The position numbers and the translations under genes were made by a program. Below are positions 1 through 8,634 of a DNA stretch of 64,000 bases, piece after piece. The stretch is from RUG695 sp050943135 (lineage in GTDB: Bacteria; Planctomycetota; Planctomycetia; Pirellulales; Thermoguttaceae), in contig JBMNOP010000004.1 in NCBI GenBank assembly GCA_050943135.1, positions 62,001-126,000 on the forward strand, in the 5' to 3' direction. Numbering within the stretch: position 1 is the first letter of the stretch; each line of letters starts with the position of its first letter. The notes below the pieces were generated by a model that searched no databases, was not told where the DNA came from, and saw only the letters and a list, made by a program, of their open reading frames with translations.

Positions 1-1808
1 CTGACCTGAATCCCGGCCACGCGGTCGCGTATCCGCTCAACCGCAACGCGGGCGATTTCGATTCCCGTTTTTACCTGATCCTCTTTCGAGCCGGCCGAGG
101 CGGCCTCCATCCGGTGCATGATCTCATCGGGAATCACCACCCCGGGCACTTCACGCCCCATGAAGACGGCGTTACGATAACTTGTCAGGGGCCAAACTCC
201 GGCAATGATCGCGATCGGCAGGTCACCGATCTCATCAAGGAAGCGCAACAGAGCGTCCGGATCGAACACCGGCTGGGTGATCGCGAAATGCGCCCCCGCT
301 TCGATCTTGAGGCGAAACCGTTCGATTTCGCGCGATCGGTTCAGTGCCGTCGGGTCGAGCCCGACTCCGATCACGGCGTCGGTCGCCGGTTCGATCGATC
401 CGGCTCCCAAATCGACACCGCGATTCAGACGCGTCTGCAATTCACACAAACCGATCGCATCGGTATCAAAAACCCCTGTCGCGTTCGGATAGTTCCCGAG
501 TTTCGGCGGGTCTCCCGTGATAAAGAGGATGTTCCGAATTTTATACAGGGCACACGCCAAGAGCTCGGACTGCATACCGATCAGGTTTCGGTCACGGCAA
601 CAGAAGTGAAGGATCGGTTCAATTCCGACCTTTTCAATGATCTGTTGAGCCACCGCGATATTCGCAATACGCGACGAGGCTCGAGGTCCGTCGGGAAGAT
701 TGATCGCATCGATTCCAAATTCGGCGAGCGACTTTGTCTTGGCAAGGGTCTGGGTCAGATCGTAGCCGCTGGGAGGGGTCAGCTCGACGGTGCGGATCCA
801 ATCCCCCGACGCGATTTTCGCCGCCAGGCACGTTCGCCCGGCAAACGGTGATTCTTCCCGGACGGGAAAGGGCGTTTCGGTTACGGGGGCCTCCGCCGCA
901 TACCGTTGTCTGCTCTTGACCAGCGGCTTAACCATCTTAACGATTTCGGCGATATGATCGGCGGTCGTTCCGCAACAGCCGCCGATACCGGAAACACCGT
1001 AATCGAGATATTCCATCGCGTAGGTGGCAATATATTCCGGCGAACAGTAGTAGATTAGGCGACCTTCAAACGGCTTGGGATACCCGGCGTTCGGCCGGAC
1101 TACCAATGGGAAACGTGTGAGTTTCATCGCCGTCTCGACCGCCGCGAGCATCTCGGCCGGGTCTCGGCCGCAATTCAGACCGACGGCAAAGGGGGAAATC
1201 GAGGCTTCCTCGGCTCGTGCGAAAAGACGGCCGAGCTCCTCTTCGAGCTCTTCGTCGCTTTCCGGCGGTGCAAACGAAAGCATGTAGGGAACCGACCCCG
1301 CGAGCGCGGCAGCGGCGACCGCCGCCGCGACCTGTTCCGGAGTCCGGAGCGTTTCGAACAGGATGAAGTCGGAACCCCCTTCGCGCAACGCCGCAACCTG
1401 TTCCGCCAAGATTTCGGCCGACTCGTCGAGGGAGCGCCCCACACCTTCGTCGAGGATCGGACCGACCGATCCGGCCACCAGCGCGACCGACTCGTGTGTG
1501 TTTTGGTCAATCGGCGCGGCCGCACTCCGGGCAATATCGGCACCGCTGCGATTGATTTCGGTGACTTTGTCGGCAAGCCCGTATTTCTCCAGGCCGGGCC
1601 GATTGGCGCCGAACGTGTTAGTGATCAACACTTCGGCGCCGGCGTTGACGTAAGACTGATGGATCCGATGAATAAGCTGCGGCATCGAGAGGTTCAGCTC
1701 ATCGAAACACCGGTTGGTAAAAATATGGTTCCGATAAATCTCGGTCGCCATCCCCCCGTCAAAGATCAGCATCCCCTTGGAAAACGGGTTAAACTCCGCT
1801 CGCTTCAT
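1..1808 (-). CDS. Homocysteine S-methyltransferase / methylenetetrahydrofolate reductase fusion, C-terminus beyond the left edge
   Basis: Bifunctional methionine-cycle enzyme. The N-terminal half is a homocysteine S-methyltransferase barrel: it opens with FDGGMATE, continues with TNTFGANR, has a NCGRDP segment, and ends with the zinc-ligand motif GGCCGTT; an earlier cysteine ligand lies in the NCG. The C-terminal half, from about residue 315, is a MetF-type 5,10-methylenetetrahydrofolate reductase with ITGDPPK and the TQPVFD segment. The reading frame stays open to base 1, so the last part of the MetF domain is missing. The ATG at 1808 is preceded by a weak AGAGGT. This fusion architecture is known in several bacterial phyla; it would deliver methyl groups to homocysteine and make methyl-THF in one polypeptide, presumably in the cytoplasm. 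Domain identity is secure; the exact methyl donor is not shown by the sequence. Confidence 0.9.
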   Translation of the reverse strand, partial: MKRAEFNPFSKGMLIFDGGMATEIYRNHIFTNRCFDELNLSMPQLIHRIHQSYVNAGAEVLITNTFGANRPGLEKYGLADKVTEINRSGADIARSAAAPIDQNTHESVALVAGSVGPILDEGVGRSLDESAEILAEQVAALREGGSDFILFETLRTPEQVAAAVAAAALAGSVPYMLSFAPPESDEELEEELGRLFARAEEASISPFAVGLNCGRDPAEMLAAVETAMKLTRFPLVVRPNAGYPKPFEGRLIYYCSPEYIATYAMEYLDYGVSGIGGCCGTTADHIAEIVKMVKPLVKSRQRYAAEAPVTETPFPVREESPFAGRTCLAAKIASGDWIRTVELTPPSGYDLTQTLAKTKSLAEFGIDAINLPDGPRASSRIANIAVAQQIIEKVGIEPILHFCCRDRNLIGMQSELLACALYKIRNILFITGDPPKLGNYPNATGVFDTDAIGLCELQTRLNRGVDLGAGSIEPATDAVIGVGLDPTALNRSREIERFRLKIEAGAHFAITQPVFDPDALLRFLDEIGDLPIAIIAGVWPLTSYRNAVFMGREVPGVVIPDEIMHRMEAASAGSKEDQVKTGIEIARVAVERIRDRVAGIQV

Positions 1809-1931
1809 TCCGCACACAACCTCTGTTCCCAACCGACGTTCCGGCCGACATCAAAAAACACATTCGGAAATCACGCGGATACCGAACGGGATCGCGGAAC
1901 CGTCTTCCGCCACAAGACCTCTCGTGCCATG

Positions 1932-2195
1932 TTACCGCACAAAACGCCCCGTATACAGACTTAAGTCTACCCACTCGCCTACGCGCGTCAAGGGCGCAAA
2001 AGAGACAAAACCACCCGGCGAACCTGTCTGAAACCGCCGCGGCGATCCGTCCGCAGCACCGTTTCCGAACAACTGGGCTCCGTAACAGGCAAAGCCGAGA
2101 AGGAAAATCGACAAGAGCACGAAAGATACCGCCGCAGCCACATTACGAGGTGACAACCGAACGAAACGTCGTTTGAATCTCTCGATTTCCCGCAT
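1932..2195 (-). CDS. Small single-pass membrane protein, unknown
   Basis: An 87-residue reading frame with a basic N-terminus (about 20 residues rich in Arg), one clear hydrophobic segment at residues 19-41, and a C-terminal tail of about 45 residues with many Gly and Phe. I do not recognise a family. It lies 123 bp upstream of the methionine-cycle fusion on the same strand and could share a transcript with it. No Shine-Dalgarno sequence is visible before the ATG. The positive-inside topology (basic residues before the segment) argues that it is real, but its short length leaves doubt. Confidence 0.4.
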   Translation of the reverse strand: MREIERFKRRFVRLSPRNVAAAVSFVLLSIFLLGFACYGAQLFGNGAADGSPRRFQTGSPGGFVSFAPLTRVGEWVDLSLYTGRFVR

Positions 2196-2406
2196 CGTGT
2201 GTTATGGGCCGGTGAAAACGAACGGCCGCTGCGAACAGAAGGACGATTACTCCCGAAAGGCCCGTTTCGGAGCCTTCGCGACTTTCCCCGAAGGCTGTCG
2301 ATCATCGGTTCCGCCCGAAATTTCCTTGTTGTTTCGATTCATGGCTTCCTTCTTCACGGTAACGGGAATAATGCCCCGTGGTTCGTGCCGTCCGGTTCCG
2401 GCGGTC

Positions 2407-3351
2407 CTACTCCTCGACCGGGCGTTTCGGGAGCCAGGGGCGCTCTTCGACCGGAAGCGTCATCGGTTTCGTCCACGTCGGGGCCGCTTTCCGCGCGGCT
2501 TCGAAATCGAACCCCACCCTTTCCATCCATTTCTTGATATCACCGTATCGGGGGTCTGTCTCCAATTCCGGATAAAGCAACATCACACAATCTTCACCGC
2601 GATTGTTCAAAGCGCGGAAATCCGCCCCGCTTTCCAAAAGCGCAAGAATATACCGGGGATAATGTTGCGTGATGGTATAAAACAACAGATTGTCCTGGCG
2701 GGGAAGACGGTATTCTATATCGGCACCCGCTTTAATGAGTGCCTTGAAATTCTCGACCTGATCGTCTGTTTCCTCAACGAATGTTACGGTAACCAGGTCG
2801 AAGAGAGGCGTTAATTTTGTAACCGGGTTGATGGAATTCGGATTGCCGTGATGTTCCAGGATCAGGTTCAGATACTTGGGCTCATAAAAACCTGCCGCTA
2901 ACGACGTTACCGAGAAACCATCGAGTGGCACATTGACTCCACCGCGGTTCATCGCCCGCTCGTATTGAAAAAAGTTCCAGTTCCGGTCGATCGAGGCACT
3001 CGAGTCTGCGCCTTTTTCAAGCAAAATTGTAAAGGCACGTTGGTTTTTTTCGTAAAGTGACCACAAAAGGGGGGTCATCCCTTGGTCACCTTTGATGTTG
3101 ACATCGGGGAAATGTCGAAGACGCGAAATATCGTTCTTTGAAATGGCTTTAAAGATCTCCAATGATTCATGATCCTTGGCCAGGTGCTTCCAGGTAAACT
3201 CTTGTTTCCGTAAAAAAGAAGGGGAAAAGGTAACCTTCTCACCATGATATGCCGCACGATGCCATAGCGCAAACAGAACTGACACAAAAATAAACGTCGT
3301 CAAAAAAATAACCCAGATGATTTCCAGAAATCGTATGATCGTAATTCTCAT
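2407..3351 (-). CDS. Membrane-anchored ankyrin-repeat protein (copy B)
   Basis: A 314-residue protein with one N-terminal transmembrane segment (about residues 8-30) followed by ankyrin-like repeats: LLEKGADS, the NPVTKLTPL repeat, LIKAGADIEYR and LLESGADF are clear repeat cores. It ends in a tail containing EERPWLPKR that is shared with the adjacent gene at 3453-4394. GGAG lies seven bases before the ATG. Ankyrin repeats bind partner proteins; the single anchor suggests display on one face of the membrane, but the side cannot be decided. The two genes look like a tandem duplication. Tandem ankyrin proteins sometimes act as immunity factors, but no toxin gene is seen here, so that role is only a possibility. 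Confidence 0.8.
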   Translation of the reverse strand: MRITIIRFLEIIWVIFLTTFIFVSVLFALWHRAAYHGEKVTFSPSFLRKQEFTWKHLAKDHESLEIFKAISKNDISRLRHFPDVNIKGDQGMTPLLWSLYEKNQRAFTILLEKGADSSASIDRNWNFFQYERAMNRGGVNVPLDGFSVTSLAAGFYEPKYLNLILEHHGNPNSINPVTKLTPLFDLVTVTFVEETDDQVENFKALIKAGADIEYRLPRQDNLLFYTITQHYPRYILALLESGADFRALNNRGEDCVMLLYPELETDPRYGDIKKWMERVGFDFEAARKAAPTWTKPMTLPVEERPWLPKRPVEE

Positions 3352-3452
3352 TTTGTTCTCCGATTTATTGAATTTTTACGAACTCAACAATCATAGGAAC
3401 CCAACACGAAACGGCACGACGCCCCTAAAATCGTGATTTTTCCACGTTGTAT

Positions 3453-4394
3453 TTATTCCTCGGGAAGACGCTTCGGTAACCAGGGACGCTCCTCAAAGGG
3501 AAGGGTTATCGGTTTCTCCAGGGTAGCGACGGCTTTTTTCGCCGCTTCGATATCATAACCGTTCTCATCCAGCCATTTTCGAAGATCACGATTTTCCGGT
3601 TCCTTTAACAGACGACCGGCAAGCAACAACACAAAATCTTCTCCGTCCGAATTAAGGACACGGAAATCGGCGCCGTTTTGAAGTAAAATCAAAATCGAGG
3701 GTTGATAAGTCGTTCTGAGAAGCAGATTGTCCTGACCGGGAATTCTGTATTCGATATCGGCACCGGCGGCAATAAGCGCTTCAAGTTTGGTCTTGCGATC
3801 CTCTGCAACTCGAAAGTTGTCTTGGCTCGTATGACGACCGGACGTGTAATAAACGGGCGTTAATTTCGAACGCGGATCGATCAGGTTCGGATCTCCGTTA
3901 TTCCGAAGGATCAATTGGAGGTAAATGGGTCTATACCAAATCGCGGCCAGATAGGTTACCGTATCTCCGGAAGTTATGCGACGATACGGATCTCTATTTC
4001 CCTCAAAGTATATGGTACCTGTACTCCGAATGGCCGGATCGGCGCCTTTTTCAAGTAAAAGGCGAAAAGCCTTTTCGTTCTCTTTACAGAGCGCAAATAG
4101 CAGGAAGGTTACATTCTTCTTTCCTTTCACATTAACATCCGGGCATTGATCAAGGAGGGTTTTCAGCCGATCGATATCATTACTTGATATCGATTTACAT
4201 ATCTCCAAGGAGATTTGGTCGGTAAAAAAGTTCTCGGCTTTCAGGCCCAGAATTTTCCCCTTTCCGGTCGGAACAACCTCGATGTAACCATGGGTTTTCC
4301 CGTAGTTAAACGCAACATAGGACAGGATCGAAAGCACGGCAAATGTTACGATCACCGTGATCAACATCGGAGCATGGAGTCTGTTTGGTTTCAT
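3453..4394 (-). CDS. Membrane-anchored ankyrin-repeat protein (copy A)
   Basis: A 313-residue paralogue of the downstream gene: one N-terminal membrane segment (about residues 10-31), ankyrin-type repeats with LLEKGADPA, NLIDPRSKLTP, LIAAGADIEYR and LLQNGADFR, and the same C-terminal EERPWLPKR tail. The phrases AGADIEYR and QDNLL occur in both copies at the same relative place, which supports duplication in place. About 100 bp separate the genes; that gap holds an AT-rich dyad (AAAATC, GT, GATTTT at 3427-3440) that may act as a weak terminator. No good ribosome-binding site is visible. The function is unknown. Confidence 0.8.
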   Translation of the reverse strand: MKPNRLHAPMLITVIVTFAVLSILSYVAFNYGKTHGYIEVVPTGKGKILGLKAENFFTDQISLEICKSISSNDIDRLKTLLDQCPDVNVKGKKNVTFLLFALCKENEKAFRLLLEKGADPAIRSTGTIYFEGNRDPYRRITSGDTVTYLAAIWYRPIYLQLILRNNGDPNLIDPRSKLTPVYYTSGRHTSQDNFRVAEDRKTKLEALIAAGADIEYRIPGQDNLLLRTTYQPSILILLQNGADFRVLNSDGEDFVLLLAGRLLKEPENRDLRKWLDENGYDIEAAKKAVATLEKPITLPFEERPWLPKRLPEE

Positions 4395-5359
4395 CGTGAT
4401 TTCTCAACATTTTCCGAAAGGATGCCGGCGAAGGACAGCACGGAAAAACAGATCGTTCCGGCCCGGAGAATAATCTTCGAGATTCGTGCCCGCCGCAATG
4501 AGCGCGCCAGAAAAGCCCGGACCCGATAACAAAGTTTTGCCTGTCGGTCATCAGTCACACCCCTCTCTGCCAAGGGGGAATATCTCCTTGCGAAAGGACT
4601 GTGGGGTCGAGACTATCATCCTCCGAAATGAAGGCCGAATTTCGGATTCACAAAACCGGAACGTAGAAAACACCGCCGTCCCGAAAACCGGTTTTATGGG
4701 AAATGATTCGTGTAGTCAACGCCTGAGATCCGTTTTTTGGAAATAATCCGAAAGATTTTTTGAAATTCCCCCAAAACCGAGATTTTGGGACGGGTTGGAA
4801 CGAACAGAACCGAAACCGGATTTGAACCACGGAGATACTGGTGGCGGGGATCTCCTTGTCTGGAGACCGAAACCGTCGCTATGGAAATGGATGCTTGTCC
4901 CCGAATATTTCCGTTGAAGGGACCCATTTTTAAGAGGCGCCGCTTACCAAAGATACCGCGCCGACAAAAACCGTCACGACGACTGCCAAGACCGGCGGCA
5001 CAACGGAATCTTTCCATCTCTTTCATCAGGACCCTCTCGTTTTTGCTTTTCGGCTCGTTCCCGCTTCCTTGTATCTCACACTATCCCCAAGTTCTTTGCC
5101 ACGATTTTCGGGCATCGTCGAACGATTACGAGCAAAACCGAGTCGGGGGAGAGACTGTTCCCCGTAACGCGGGCGATTTTCCCCAAAAGCCGCCGAAGAG
5201 AAAACCGATTCGGTTACGGAAGAGGATTTCGGACTCGGTAAGATATTGCGGATCGCGGACAGAACAAGAATCGAGCCGAAATCGGGCAGACCATGATTCG
5301 CCCGATTTCGGCTTGGTGTGGCCGATCGGCCTTGCGGCGGAACCCGTCGAAGGGAAAGA
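4395..5359. other. 965-bp stretch without a supportable gene
   Basis: The reading frames here (the longest is about 190 codons on the plus strand) have an Arg/Pro/Ser-rich composition, no recognisable domain and no ribosome-binding site. I see a strong inverted repeat at 5275-5312 and a 10-bp direct repeat ACCGAAACCG at 4809-4818 and 4866-4875. A sequence resembling a tRNA T-arm on the minus strand (near 4815-4830) has no matching cloverleaf. Confidence 0.6.
5275..5312 (-). terminator. Perfect 13-bp inverted repeat, possible terminator of the SPOR-like gene
   Basis: GCCGAAATCGGGC at 5275-5287 and its exact complement at 5300-5312 enclose a 12-base loop. The repeat begins about 50 bp past the stop codon of the reverse gene ending at 5360. 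On that strand it is followed only by a loose T-rich run (TCGATTCTTGTTC), so termination is plausible but not certain. Confidence 0.45.
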
Positions 5360-6808
5360 TTAGTATGTATGGGCCCTTGCCCGCGACGGAGCCGGAAGGT
5401 TAGTGCGGCCGGTTGATTCGGGAACAACCATAGCTGTCCTAGCCGGGGCCTGCGGCGCGGCGGTGTAGGCCGAGCGTGTCGCGGTTTGGGCGGAGACCGT
5501 TGCGGGGGGCACGGCTGCGGGAGCCGACGTGCCGGTCGTCATACGGACAACTTCTTCGTCAGAAACACGGATACCCTCCGAGAGCGAGCCGCGGTCCATG
5601 TTCCCGTATTTCATGTCGTAGATCATTTGGTCGGCTTTCATCGACTCACGAAAATGCGCGTCGCTCCGCTGTTGGTCGTTCCGATAACGCTGAGCCAGGG
5701 CGGCCTGCACCTTTTTGGCGTTGGCCGGAAGTTGCGGTACCATAATGATCACCGGCTGGATATCGAAGGGGATCTCGATTTTGATCTTCTCTCGCCCCTT
5801 CCCTTTCAGTTCGATATTGGCGCAATAAGCTTCGTAGTTCCCTTTGGCATCGACAATCTTCCCCTTATATTTTTCCATCAGTTTATAAATTTCCGGTTCC
5901 ATTTCGGTTGTCCCGTCGGCATTCTGTGAGCCGTAGGAGTCGAAACTGCCGATCGTCACGAAACTGCAGTCGCGGTCATGAAATTCCCACGCCTCGACCC
6001 CCTGCTTCCGGAGCGCGGTGCAGAGAGCCGCCGCTTTGACCCCGGCATCTTGGAAATCGGAAGTCGACCTGTTCCATTTCGAACTCCCGGCGGCGTCTTT
6101 ACTCATCACCGATTTGCCGCTGAACGTGGCCACCCGAACCGTGTACATCTTGGGGTTACGCAAAAGACTGTATCGGGAATCAGAATTGATCTTTTCCAGG
6201 AACGAATCGACCACCCCCTTCTGCGCAAAATATTCTTTCGGAATCATCGGATTCGGAACCGCGTGCGCTTTTCCGAGAGGACCGTAACCGGCATACTCTT
6301 TATGGCTCTGCGCAAGCATCTCGAATTCTTTGACAACCATACGGCTTTCGGCGCTGTTTTTCAGCGATTCGGGACGATATCGCTTAACCTTCGTCAGAAT
6401 CTCTTGCAGCGTCGGGTCGTCTGAAGAGGGAAAACTCCCGATCAGCACGGCATAAACTTCGGGCGGCGCGGTCAGATATTGGTACGAGCGCGCACCGTCA
6501 CCGAGCTTGCGCAGGTCGTCGTCCTGATTATCGTACTTAAACATGTAGGCGGGAAGCTTATACTTTTTCCGCAGTTCGTAGACGAGCCGATTGGCATTCT
6601 TGCGAGCCTCGGAGCCCGTAAACTTCGACGCCAAGATAAACCAAAGGCCGTCGGAGTCGGAGAGGGGGTACTCTTTGTTCGGTTCGGCGTCGACTCGGTC
6701 GGCCATCCGAAAAAGGTTGATCCCCTGAGCCTGTGACTCCCGCACGACGGCACCGAAAAAGAGAGTCGCCGTCAGAAGAACCATGGTCCATTTCGTCGTT
6801 TTACGCAT
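5360..6808 (-). CDS. Secreted protein with two SPOR-like domains
   Basis: A 482-residue protein with an N-terminal signal peptide (hydrophobic core at about residues 8-24, cleavage likely after SQAQ). Two regions resemble SPOR-type sequences: WFILASKF... to VYAVLIGSF (about residues 50-130) and YTVRVATFSG... to FVTIGSFDS (about residues 222-295). Each has the aromatic-rich beta strand, the helix bearing Arg/Lys and the closing GSF strand typical of that fold. The C-terminal 70 residues are rich in Ala, Pro and Thr. SPOR domains bind peptidoglycan with denuded glycan strands; here the call rests on the pattern only. It diverges from the UDP-sugar pyrophosphorylase gene and has its own promoter at 6889-6916. 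Confidence 0.65.
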   Translation of the reverse strand: MRKTTKWTMVLLTATLFFGAVVRESQAQGINLFRMADRVDAEPNKEYPLSDSDGLWFILASKFTGSEARKNANRLVYELRKKYKLPAYMFKYDNQDDDLRKLGDGARSYQYLTAPPEVYAVLIGSFPSSDDPTLQEILTKVKRYRPESLKNSAESRMVVKEFEMLAQSHKEYAGYGPLGKAHAVPNPMIPKEYFAQKGVVDSFLEKINSDSRYSLLRNPKMYTVRVATFSGKSVMSKDAAGSSKWNRSTSDFQDAGVKAAALCTALRKQGVEAWEFHDRDCSFVTIGSFDSYGSQNADGTTEMEPEIYKLMEKYKGKIVDAKGNYEAYCANIELKGKGREKIKIEIPFDIQPVIIMVPQLPANAKKVQAALAQRYRNDQQRSDAHFRESMKADQMIYDMKYGNMDRGSLSEGIRVSDEEVVRMTTGTSAPAAVPPATVSAQTATRSAYTAAPQAPARTAMVVPESTGRTNLPAPSRARAHTY

Positions 6809-6888
6809 CGCTTAAGTTGCCCTGTTTCGGTTTCCGGGGTCTTCCCGTTCGAGCGTCGGCCGCGGCCGACAGAAGAAACTCCTTATCG

Positions 6889-6916
6889 GTTATATCGGTT
6901 ATTCCGCTTGTAACAA
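6889..6916 (-). promoter_or_regulatory. Sigma70-like promoter for the SPOR-like gene
   Basis: On the minus strand TTGTTA (6911-6916), a 16-nt spacer and TATAAC (6889-6894). It faces the start codon at 6808 and lies 30 bp from the divergent promoter at 6946-6974. Confidence 0.5.
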
Positions 6917-6945
6917 TTAGTTAAAATGGGGAAAACTTAGTATGC

Positions 6946-6974
6946 TTGACCCTTAAAACCGACTCGGCTATAAT
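6946..6974 (+). promoter_or_regulatory. Sigma70-like promoter for the UDP-sugar pyrophosphorylase gene
   Basis: TTGACC (6946-6951), 17-nt spacer, TATAAT (6969-6974). Transcription would start near 6981, which leaves a leader of about 130 nt before the ATG at 7114. The promoter lies inside the 5' end of the longest open frame, so that frame's first 56 codons cannot be translated from this transcript. Confidence 0.7.
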
Positions 6975-6986
6975 TTTCGGCGGGCT

Positions 6987-7050
6987 CGGGGCCGATGTTC
7001 GGCTCCGTGTCGGCCCTGTTTCCGCCGCGGTCGGCAGGGTCGACCGCGGC
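6987..7050 (+). promoter_or_regulatory. Two hairpins in the 5' leader of the pyrophosphorylase gene
   Basis: The first hairpin pairs GCCGA (6991-6995) with TCGGC (6999-7003), with flanking pairs out to 6987 and 7007. The second is a perfect 10-bp stem, GCCGCGGTCG at 7024-7033 with its complement at 7041-7050, around a 7-base loop. No T-run follows, so these are leader structures rather than terminators. I cannot match them to a known riboswitch. Confidence 0.4.
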
Positions 7051-7113
7051 TTATCGGTTTGCCGGAAAACCGATGATCAAACAATCAATCGGGCAATTTT
7101 TCCCTTGTTGGAT

Positions 7114-8634
7114 ATGATCTCGACAAAAGAAGAACTCGCCGCCATCCTTTCCCCTCACGGGCAGGAACAGCTTCTCACCTTTTGGGACGAACTCTCTGCC
7201 GAACAGAAAGACGCGCTGGCTGCCGAGGTTCGCGCTCTCGATATTCCTGAAATTGAACGACTCTACCGGCATCGGAATGACCCGGCTGAGGCCGCCGCGC
7301 TGGCCGACCGGGCCACAGAGCCGAACACGTTTCACCTGAGCGACCTGCGTGAACGCGCCGACCGCCCCGATTACCCGGGAAAGGCCCTCGATCCGTACCA
7401 AGCCATTGCCGTCGGCGAAGAGGCCCTGCGTGCCGGGAAACTGGCAGCGGCGGTCGTCGCGGGTGGTCAGGGAACCCGGCTCGATTTTCTCCACGCGAAG
7501 GGGATCTATCCGATCGGACCGATCTCGGGAGTCACCCTGTTTCAGATCCACGTCGAGCGGATTCGGGCGATGGCCGAAAAGTACCATACCCGGATCCCGT
7601 TCTGTATCCAGACGAGTCCGGCCACGCACGAAGAGACCATCGCGTTCTTCAAAGAGAACGACAATTTCGGACTGGCCGATGAAGACGTACTGGTTTTCTG
7701 CCAGGGAGCCGTCGCTTCGGTCCGCTTCGAAGATTGTCAAATTCTCCTTTCCCAGAAGTGGGAAATCGCCAAAAGTCCCGATGGGCACGGCGGGTTTCTG
7801 GCGGCAATCAACGAGCCGCAAACCGATTCCCCCTTCCCCAACGTTCGGCAGCATGGAATCCTGACCGAATTACAACGACGTGGAATCGAAGAGCTGTTCT
7901 ACTTCCAGATCGACAACCCGGTGATCGACATCTGTAACCCGGAGTTTATCGGATACCATCTCATGGCCGGGTCGGAATACTCGAGTCAGGTGGTCCGAAA
8001 GACGGCGCCTAACGATCGAGTCGGCAATATGGTGATGGTCGACGGGCGGCTTCACGTGATCGAGTACAGTGATATCCCCGACGCGGCAGCCAAGCGGCGC
8101 AAGCCGGACGGCTCGCTCGCCATTTGGGCCGGGAGTATTGCCGTTCACCTGATGAACGTGGCGTTCCTGAAAGCAAAAGCGGATTTCGCCGGTTCCCTCC
8201 CGTATCACACCGCCAAGAAGAAGGTCCCCTACATCGTCGTCGACCCCGAGGCCCGTGACGCAAACGGCGTCTCGCTTTTTGGGACCAAGGTCAAACCGGA
8301 CACACCGAACGCGATCAAGTTCGAAAAGTTCATCTTCGACCTCCTTCCTCAGGCCAAGAACCCAATCGTAGTCGAAATCGATGAACAAACCGGTTTCGCC
8401 CCGCTGAAAAACCATCCGCGGGAAGCAAAAGATAACCCGCAAACGGTTCGTAAAAGACTTCTCGACCTCTATCGGCGCTGGCTGCGGAACCTCGGCTATC
8501 AGGTCGCCGACGATGTCGATATCGAGATTTCCCCCCTCTACGCCAACAGCGCGACGGAACTCAAGGAGCGACTCGAGCGGGAAGGAAAATCCCCCGCCGA
8601 CGGGCCGATCACTCACTCGGAGTACTGGAGCTAA
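7114..8634 (+). CDS. UDP-N-acetylglucosamine pyrophosphorylase-type (eukaryote-like UAP/UGP) uridylyltransferase
   Basis: A 506-residue member of the UDPGP family, which makes UDP-HexNAc (or UDP-glucose) from UTP and the sugar 1-phosphate for envelope polysaccharides. The nucleotide-binding signature GGQGTRL is at about residues 119-125 and is followed by KGIYPIGP, the pattern of eukaryotic AGX/UAP enzymes and not of GlmU. The substrate-binding region with IDNPV (about residue 270) and the KKVPYI segment also fit. The start at 7114 was chosen because the sigma70-like promoter begins at 6946, upstream of it. The next gene starts inside the stop codon (TAATG). Preference for GlcNAc-1-P over Glc-1-P is inference from overall resemblance. 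Confidence 0.85.
   Translation: MISTKEELAAILSPHGQEQLLTFWDELSAEQKDALAAEVRALDIPEIERLYRHRNDPAEAAALADRATEPNTFHLSDLRERADRPDYPGKALDPYQAIAVGEEALRAGKLAAAVVAGGQGTRLDFLHAKGIYPIGPISGVTLFQIHVERIRAMAEKYHTRIPFCIQTSPATHEETIAFFKENDNFGLADEDVLVFCQGAVASVRFEDCQILLSQKWEIAKSPDGHGGFLAAINEPQTDSPFPNVRQHGILTELQRRGIEELFYFQIDNPVIDICNPEFIGYHLMAGSEYSSQVVRKTAPNDRVGNMVMVDGRLHVIEYSDIPDAAAKRRKPDGSLAIWAGSIAVHLMNVAFLKAKADFAGSLPYHTAKKKVPYIVVDPEARDANGVSLFGTKVKPDTPNAIKFEKFIFDLLPQAKNPIVVEIDEQTGFAPLKNHPREAKDNPQTVRKRLLDLYRRWLRNLGYQVADDVDIEISPLYANSATELKERLEREGKSPADGPITHSEYWS

Noticed and set aside
4805..4880. Possible tRNA on the minus strand (GGTTCAAATCC word)
   Set aside because: The T-loop matches consensus, but two of five T-stem pairs fail and no acceptor, D or anticodon arm can be built.
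4785..5363. 192-codon plus-strand frame in the gene-poor stretch
   Set aside because: Composition is that of random GC-rich DNA, the start lacks a ribosome-binding site, and part of it is encoded by the inverted repeat.
6946..7113. N-terminal extension of the UDP-sugar pyrophosphorylase
   Set aside because: The extension begins at a TTG that is part of the -35 hexamer, and its 56 residues match nothing in the family.
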